Assembly: GCA_015655095.1 (NCBI GenBank)
Contig: JAATFR010000388.1
Span: 1 to 10,507 of the forward strand
DNA: 10,507 nucleotides
Reading direction: 5' to 3'
From: Hyphomicrobiales bacterium
Lineage (GTDB): Bacteria > Pseudomonadota > Alphaproteobacteria > Parvibaculales > Parvibaculaceae
Under the pieces are notes generated by a model. That model worked only from the letters and a program-made list of their open reading frames with translations, had not been told where the DNA came from and ran no database searches. The translations under genes and the position numbers were made by a program. Within the stretch, counting starts at the first letter, position 1. Each line of letters opens with the position of its first letter. Positions 6,534-10,507 of this stretch are shown here, piece by piece.

Positions 6534-7439
6534 TTAGTTCGGCTTGCCGAGCTTTTCGACCAGGAAATCGATAAAAAGCCGTACCCGGGCCGGCATGGTC
6601 GAACCGCCGATAAAAACAATATGAACCGGCTCGCTGTCCCCGCCATTGAAGGGTTCCAGCAGCGTCACAAGGCGGCCAGCCTTGATGTCATCATAAACGT
6701 AGAACGCTCCGAGCCGTGCGATGCCGAGCCCTGCAACCGCCAGACGGCGGACGGTTTCGCCATTATTGGCCTCGACATTGCCCTTTACGGGCAATTCAAA
6801 GGCCTCGTCCCCCTGCCGGAATGGCCAGCCGTCGCGCTGGCGGCGGAAATTGAAGCCGAGACAATTATGGTGGCGCAAATCCTCAGGCACCCGCGGCGCG
6901 CCATGCCGCGCCAGATAGGCGGGAGACGCCACAACCACGCGGCCGCTCTGCCCCAGCCGCCGGGCCATCAGGGCGCTATCGGGCAGCGGACCGACCCGGA
7001 TCGCCACGTCTGCCCGCTCCTCAATCAGATCGACCACGCTGTCGGTCAGGCTCACATCGAGCAGAATATCTGGATAAAGAGCCAGAAAAGCCGGGATAAG
7101 CGGCACCACATAGAGGCTGCCATAGGGGATGGAGCAACTGATCCGCAACCGCCCCCGGGGTGACGCCGCCTCTGTGACCGCCTGCTCGGCCTCAGCCATA
7201 TCGGCGAGAATACGCTGGCAGGCCCGGTGATAGGCCTCCCCTTCCGGCGTCAGGGCCAAAGCACGGGTGGTGCGCAACAGCAGGCGGACACCCAGGCGCC
7301 CCTCCATCCGCCCGACAATCCGGCTGATCGCGGACGGGGTAAGATCGAGCTTGCGCGCGGCGGCCGAAAAGCTGCCCGCTGCGACAATGGTGGTGAGCAC
7401 CTCCATTTCCCCTGCCCGGTCGATCCAGTCTCGTGTCAT
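6534..7439 (-). CDS. LysR-type transcriptional regulator
   Basis: This is a standard LysR regulator of 301 residues. The N-terminal winged helix-turn-helix occupies about residues 8-67 and includes GSFSAAARKLDLTPSAISR (22-40) and LGVRLLLRTTRALALTPEG (49-67). The effector-binding domain follows from about 90, with the usual LRISCSIPYG start and VAGLGIARLG near the end. The frame opens at a TTG at 7451, but the ATG at 7439 (MTRDWIDRAGEMEVL) is the normal LysR start. It is divergent from the SDR gene at 7539 with 99 bases between the start codons, the classic arrangement in which LysR controls itself and its neighbour. The sequence resembles the AaeR/PecT-like LysR proteins often found beside oxidoreductase genes (general resemblance only). 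The inducer cannot be predicted. Confidence 0.95.
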   Translation of the reverse strand: MTRDWIDRAGEMEVLTTIVAAGSFSAAARKLDLTPSAISRIVGRMEGRLGVRLLLRTTRALALTPEGEAYHRACQRILADMAEAEQAVTEAASPRGRLRISCSIPYGSLYVVPLIPAFLALYPDILLDVSLTDSVVDLIEERADVAIRVGPLPDSALMARRLGQSGRVVVASPAYLARHGAPRVPEDLRHHNCLGFNFRRQRDGWPFRQGDEAFELPVKGNVEANNGETVRRLAVAGLGIARLGAFYVYDDIKAGRLVTLLEPFNGGDSEPVHIVFIGGSTMPARVRLFIDFLVEKLGKPN

Positions 7440-7538
7440 TTGTGCTTTCAAATCAAAGGTCTTGTAACCACGTCCAGCCTACCCGTGAAAGAAAGCCAAC
7501 TCTATCTTCAAGTTCTGATTATTTATGAGGACAAGACA
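7440..7538. promoter_or_regulatory. Divergent LysR/SDR promoter region
   Basis: These 99 bases must hold both start sites and the expected LysR-binding site. Inverted CTTTCA (7445-7450) and TGAAAG (7486-7491) are visible but too far apart for a simple LysR T-N11-A box. I cannot identify a single convincing operator. GAGG at 7527-7530 is the ribosome site for the SDR gene. Confidence 0.5.
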
Positions 7539-8426
7539 ATGAAGATATTTCTGACAGGGGCGAGTGGCTTCATCGGCGGCTCGGTCGCCGCAGGGCTGGT
7601 TCAGGCGGGCCATGAGGTGCGCGGACTGGTCCGCGACCCGGCCAAGGTTCCTGCGGTTTCCGCCACGGGGGTCATTCCTGTCATGGGCACGCTCAATGAT
7701 CATGATGTGCTGATACGGGAAGCACAGGCCGCCGACGCAGTGGTCAATGCCGCCAGCAGCGATGACCGCCCCGCGATCGAGACCATCGTTGCCACCCTTG
7801 CCGGGTCCGGCAAGGCGCTGATCCACACCAGCGGCACCAGCATCGTCGGCGACGAGGCGATGGGCGAGCCCTCCGGCAATATCTATGACGAAAACAGCAA
7901 GCTGAGCCCGGAACCCGACAAGCTGGCGCGGGTGGCGCTCGACCGCTTCGTGCTGGACGCGCCTGGCATCCGCTCCGTGGTGCTCTGCAACAGCCTGATC
8001 TATGGCAACGCCCTTGGCGCGCCGGCCCAGAGCGTCCAGTTGCCAAGACTGGTGGCGCAAGCGCGCGAAAGCGGCATTGCCCGGTATATCGGCCGCGGAC
8101 TCAATATCTGGTCCACGGTGCATATCGCCGATGTCGCCGAGCTTTACCTGCTCGCAGTGGAAAAGGCCCCCGCCGGCACCTTCGCCTTTGTTGAGAACGG
8201 CGAATCCTCCTTCATCGACATGGCGGGCGCAATCGCAGACCGGCTCGGGCTGGGCGCCGCACAATCATGGCCAGCGCAAGACGCCATAGCGAAATGGGGC
8301 CGGGAAATCGCCGTCTTCGCCCTTGGCTCGAACAGCCGCGTCCGGGGTAAAAAAGCCCGCGCGCTCGGCTGGTCGCCGAAACATGGTTCCGCCGTGGAAT
8401 GGCTCAGGAACGAACTGCCCCTATGA
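7539..8426 (+). CDS. NAD(P)-dependent epimerase/SDR-family oxidoreductase
   Basis: This is an atypical or extended short-chain dehydrogenase/NAD-dependent epimerase-like protein of 295 residues. The N-terminal Rossmann fold opens with the nucleotide-binding motif TGASGFIGG (6-14), and VRGLVRDPAK (27-36) has the basic residues that often favour NADP(H). HTSGTSIVGD (96-105) and VHIADVAELYLLAVEKAPAG (194-213) are typical of epimerase-like SDRs. I see no canonical YxxxK catalytic pair; the only Tyr near the expected place is Tyr116 (NIYDENSK), with Lys five residues on. The open frame extends upstream to 7227, but that part overlaps the LysR gene; the ATG at 7539 has GAGG 8 bases before it and begins directly at the fold (MKIFLTGASG). 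It is probably controlled by the divergent LysR protein. It converges with the FAD oxidoreductase gene, 9 bases apart. Substrate unknown. Confidence 0.9.
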   Translation: MKIFLTGASGFIGGSVAAGLVQAGHEVRGLVRDPAKVPAVSATGVIPVMGTLNDHDVLIREAQAADAVVNAASSDDRPAIETIVATLAGSGKALIHTSGTSIVGDEAMGEPSGNIYDENSKLSPEPDKLARVALDRFVLDAPGIRSVVLCNSLIYGNALGAPAQSVQLPRLVAQARESGIARYIGRGLNIWSTVHIADVAELYLLAVEKAPAGTFAFVENGESSFIDMAGAIADRLGLGAAQSWPAQDAIAKWGREIAVFALGSNSRVRGKKARALGWSPKHGSAVEWLRNELPL

Positions 8427-8435
8427 GGCAAGCCT

Positions 8436-9770
8436 TCACAGCGTATAAAGCTTCAGATTCGACCCGTCCGAGAAGCGGCTGAAGCGGAACGGGCTGTGGT
8501 CAACCAGCGGCTTGTCCCCAGTTACGAGATCAGCCATGACCCTGCCCGCCGCCGGGCCGACGCCAAAGCCATGGCCTGAAAAACCGGTGGCGATGTGGAA
8601 GCCCGGCAAGTCAGCAATGCTGTCCATGACGGGAATGGCGTCCGGCGTCACATCGATGAAGCCTGCCCATTGCTGCACGATCCGGGCCGCCGCGAAGGCG
8701 GGAAAGGCCCGGACAAGGGCATTGAGCGTCGCCACGTTCTCGCCCTGCACCGGCGCGGGATCGAGAACCCGTTCCCGCTCGAAGACGGTCTCAGCCTGCG
8801 GCAACCATTTCCGGGGCGCGCGCCATTCCTCAAGAAAGCGCGCGCCCAGATGAAGCCTTGTGTTGCGCCACTCCGAGCCGAGCGCAGGCAGGAAGCGGCG
8901 AAACAGGCGAAAACTGTCCGGCACGATTTCAGCCAGCGAGCGAATGCCATTGGCGATGGTGTAGCCCCCATCCTGCCGTTTGCGGAAAGCGAAACTCTCC
9001 CCAAGTGCGGAAGCGTCTGGCCCACCCCGGATCGGACCGGTGCGTGCGACGGAGGCGCGGACCTTGAGCTGGGGCAGATCGAGGCCGAGATTGCCGCAGA
9101 AGAGCCGCGACCAGGCCCCGCCCGCGAGCACCACGGCCTCGCAGGCGATAGCACCCTGCTCTGTCACCACGCCGCAGACGCGGCCTGCCTGTGTTTCGAT
9201 GCTCCTGACGGCGCAACTCCCGGCAATCACCGCCCCCAGCTTGCGCGCGGCATGGGCAAGCGCCGGCGTCGCCTGCTGCGGCTCGGCCCGCCCGTCGCTC
9301 GCCGTATAAAGCGCGCCCCGGAACCGGGCGGAGGAACCGGGCAGGATGCGCTCAAGCTCGGCGCCATGAATCAGCCTTGAATCGAGACCATGGGCGCGGG
9401 CCTCGGCAAGCCAGGGTTCACGCGTCGCCAGATCCCTCTCGCTGCGCTCAAGATAGAGAATGCCGCACTGGCGATAGCCGACATCCATGCCGGTCCGCTC
9501 ATTCATGCCTTGCCACAAGGTCCGGCTCGCGATGCTGAGGGGTATCTCGCGCGGATCGCGGCCCTGCTGGCGGACCCAACCCCAGTTGCGGCTGGACTGC
9601 TCTCCTGCGATGCGGCCCTTTTCGCACAAAACAACCGGTACGCCCCGTTCGGCAAGCCAGTAAGCCGTACTCACCCCGATGATGCCGCCCCCTATCACGA
9701 CCACGCGGGTTGCGCGCGGCAATGCCCGATCAAGGTCGACGGATACAATCTGGGGAGAGGCAAGCAACAT
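8436..9770 (-). CDS. FAD-dependent oxidoreductase of the DAO (glycine/D-amino acid oxidase) family
   Basis: The 444-residue protein has the DAO-family FAD fold. The dinucleotide-binding motif is VVVIGGGIIG (23-32), ending at Glu50 in VVLCEK, the residue that normally binds the adenosine ribose. EQSSRNWGWVRQQGRD (57-72) follows in the substrate/FAD contact region, as in putative glycine/D-amino acid dehydrogenases. The C-terminus carries GFHIATGFSGHGFGVGPAAG, the second FAD-contact region of the family. These enzymes oxidise secondary or primary amines such as D-amino acids, sarcosine or iminodiacetate; the substrate here is not predictable. There is no signal peptide, so it should be cytoplasmic. 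The ATG at 9770 follows AGGTG with close spacing (about 5 bases). It is a single-gene unit, tail-to-tail with the SDR gene with no terminator visible in the 9-base gap, and divergent from the small membrane protein gene. Confidence 0.91.
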   Translation of the reverse strand: MLLASPQIVSVDLDRALPRATRVVVIGGGIIGVSTAYWLAERGVPVVLCEKGRIAGEQSSRNWGWVRQQGRDPREIPLSIASRTLWQGMNERTGMDVGYRQCGILYLERSERDLATREPWLAEARAHGLDSRLIHGAELERILPGSSARFRGALYTASDGRAEPQQATPALAHAARKLGAVIAGSCAVRSIETQAGRVCGVVTEQGAIACEAVVLAGGAWSRLFCGNLGLDLPQLKVRASVARTGPIRGGPDASALGESFAFRKRQDGGYTIANGIRSLAEIVPDSFRLFRRFLPALGSEWRNTRLHLGARFLEEWRAPRKWLPQAETVFERERVLDPAPVQGENVATLNALVRAFPAFAAARIVQQWAGFIDVTPDAIPVMDSIADLPGFHIATGFSGHGFGVGPAAGRVMADLVTGDKPLVDHSPFRFSRFSDGSNLKLYTL

Positions 9771-9916
9771 AAATCACCTGTGGCAGGGAACGGCAAGAGA
9801 AGCAGCGCGTTTGGATATTAAGGCAGGTTCCAGACCGGAACGGTGGCTCTTTGGCATCAACGATCAACAGGACTGCTCATAACCGCCACCTCATACATTT
9901 TTTCAAGGATAACAAA

Positions 9917-10093
9917 ATGAGCACAATCCTGATTATCGTCATTCTGGTTCTCCTGCTGGGCGGTGGCGGCGGCTATTACGCCCATGGCCGCTATGGCAGC
10001 GCGGGTCTTGGCGGCGTTCTTGGCCTGGTGGTCGTGGTTCTTGTCGTGTTGTGGCTCGTCGGCGCCCTCAGCGGCGGCGTCGGCCACATCTGA
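9917..10093 (+). CDS. Small glycine-rich two-segment membrane protein
   Basis: A 58-residue protein: a hydrophobic segment (about residues 2-15), a run of five glycines (16-20), a short YYAHGRYGSAG connector (21-31), a second long hydrophobic segment (about 32-52) and a Gly-rich C-terminus. It resembles the DUF3309-type short hydrophobic bacterial proteins in pattern (hydrophobic, GGGGG, Tyr-rich, Gly-rich, hydrophobic), but I cannot confirm the family. The frame extends upstream to 9851, but the ATG at 9917 has AAGGA at 9905-9909, 7 bases before it, and starts directly at the hydrophobic segment. It has its own strong terminator 35 bases after the stop, so it is a single-gene unit. Function unknown; such proteins often appear in stress or envelope regulons (weak inference). 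Confidence 0.82.
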   Translation: MSTILIIVILVLLLGGGGGYYAHGRYGSAGLGGVLGLVVVVLVVLWLVGALSGGVGHI

Positions 10094-10127
10094 TCCGCGA
10101 CAATCTTAAAGATTTCAATCCGTGATG

Positions 10128-10158
10128 ATCCGGCAGGGATAATCCCTGCCGGATTTTT
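10128..10158 (+). terminator. Strong intrinsic terminator of the small membrane protein gene
   Basis: ATCCGGCAGGGA (10128-10139) pairs perfectly with TCCCTGCCGGAT (10143-10154) around a 3-nt loop (TAA), and the stem runs into five T residues (10154-10158). It lies 35 bases after the stop codon at 10093 and separates this gene from ureD. Confidence 0.94.
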
Positions 10159-10272
10159 CATGTCCGGCTGGCGCGCGCCGTCCATACGTTGTTTGGCCCA
10201 TAGGGAGGGGGTGCGCGCACTCCTAGTCTGACTGTCCGGGCCCTACTATCCGGAATCCTGAAATTCATGCGC

Positions 10273-10276
10273 GGAG
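10273..10276 (+). promoter_or_regulatory. Ribosome binding site of ureD
   Basis: GGAG sits 7 bases before the ATG at 10284. An ATG at 10267 is out of frame, so this site decides the start. Confidence 0.75.
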
Positions 10277-10283
10277 AAACCTC

Positions 10284-10507
10284 ATGTCCGACCGGCGGCA
10301 CAGCCGGACCCAGACTCAGGATGCCCTGCCAGCACTTGCCCGCAGCGAGGGGCGGATAGACCTCGTTTTTGCTGGCCCGGACTCCGATACAAGGCTTGCC
10401 CGCGCCTACCAGTCAGGCTGTCTGAGGGTTCGCTGGCCCCAGGACCCCGCCTCTTGCGGACCCTGCGCCGTGATGATGAATACGGCTGGCGGCCTGACCG
10501 GCGGCGA
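10284..10507 (+). CDS. ureD: UreD, urease accessory protein (partial, 3' end off the right edge)
   Basis: UreD (UreH in some species) is the cytoplasmic scaffold of the urease maturation complex UreD-UreF-UreG, which delivers Ni(II) to apo-urease. About 74 codons are present. The N-terminus shows the family pattern: SEGRIDLVFAG in the first strand, TRLARAYQSGCLRVRWPQ, then AVMMNTAGGLTGG, which matches the conserved 'AVLINTAGGLTGGD' of UreD; the window ends inside this motif. The ATG at 10284 has GGAG 7 bases upstream. In alphaproteobacteria ureD is usually followed by ureABC and ureEFG, so a urease cluster probably continues to the right. No promoter is clear in the 125 bases between the preceding terminator and this gene. 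Confidence 0.93.
   Translation, partial: MSDRRHSRTQTQDALPALARSEGRIDLVFAGPDSDTRLARAYQSGCLRVRWPQDPASCGPCAVMMNTAGGLTGG

Noticed and set aside
7479..8264. 261-codon minus-strand open frame antisense to the SDR gene
   Set aside because: It is a shadow of the SDR gene with no ribosome site and no recognisable domain.
8595..9380. 261-codon plus-strand open frame antisense to the DAO oxidoreductase gene
   Set aside because: Its composition (Arg, Gly, Ala, Pro, His rich) is typical of a shadow frame in GC-rich DNA, and the opposite strand encodes a complete recognised enzyme.
9827..9841. GTTCC-N5-GGAAC inverted repeat between the DAO gene and the small protein gene
   Set aside because: The arms are only 5 bases, which is expected by chance, and no promoter elements could be aligned with it.
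10190..10220. Palindromic GTGCGCGCAC with flanking G and C runs before ureD
   Set aside because: The self-complementary core leaves no proper loop and has no T-run; it is too weak to call a terminator or operator.
1..10507. CRISPR array, insertion sequence, complete tRNA or rRNA
   Set aside because: No regularly spaced repeats, no transposase or integrase frame, and no complete cloverleaf was seen on either strand.

Overview
The window looks like chromosomal DNA of a moderately GC-rich (about 60 % by eye) Gram-negative bacterium. An alphaproteobacterium is the best guess, from the style of the UreD start (an 'AYQSGC' segment followed by 'MNTAGGLTGG') and the general codon use. This is inference; no rRNA, tRNA or phylogenetic marker is present. 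Gene density is ordinary. I see no mobile element, CRISPR array or phage gene.

Layout: (1) Positions 1-2681, minus strand: the ferrous/ferric iron uptake operon efeU-efeO-efeB (EfeU permease, EfeO cupredoxin + M75 imelysin-like periplasmic protein, Tat-exported EfeB haem peroxidase). efeB runs off the left edge. (2) 2682-3135: a 454-base divergent intergenic region with a perfect 7-1-7 Fur box (2786-2800) and a GC-rich hairpin (2853-2877). (3) 3136-4308, plus strand: a YdhP-type major facilitator exporter that probably starts at a TTG codon. (4) 4322-4344: a hairpin shared by two convergent genes. (5) 4370-5683, minus: an NtaA/DszA-type FMN-dependent monooxygenase with an AT-rich promoter region carrying a 22-bp palindrome. 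(6) 5889-6455, minus: an exported SYLF-domain protein with a strong terminator. (7) 6534-7439, minus: a LysR-type regulator, divergent from (8) 7539-8426, plus: an NAD(P)-binding SDR/epimerase-like protein. (9) 8436-9770, minus: a DAO-family FAD oxidoreductase. (10) 9917-10093, plus: a 58-residue glycine-rich membrane protein with its own strong terminator. (11) From 10284, plus: the start of ureD, presumably the first gene of a urease cluster continuing to the right.

How they work together: the only clear multi-gene unit inside the window is efeUOB, which should be repressed by Fur when iron is plentiful. LysR and the SDR form a classic divergent regulator-target pair. The monooxygenase, the SDR and the DAO oxidoreductase are separate transcription units for small-molecule metabolism; their substrates cannot be read from sequence. 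I found no convincing novel system. The points most worth checking are the membrane-anchored form of EfeO, the operator-like palindrome before the monooxygenase, the glycine-rich small membrane protein, and a speculative link between iron uptake and breakdown of aminopolycarboxylate chelators.
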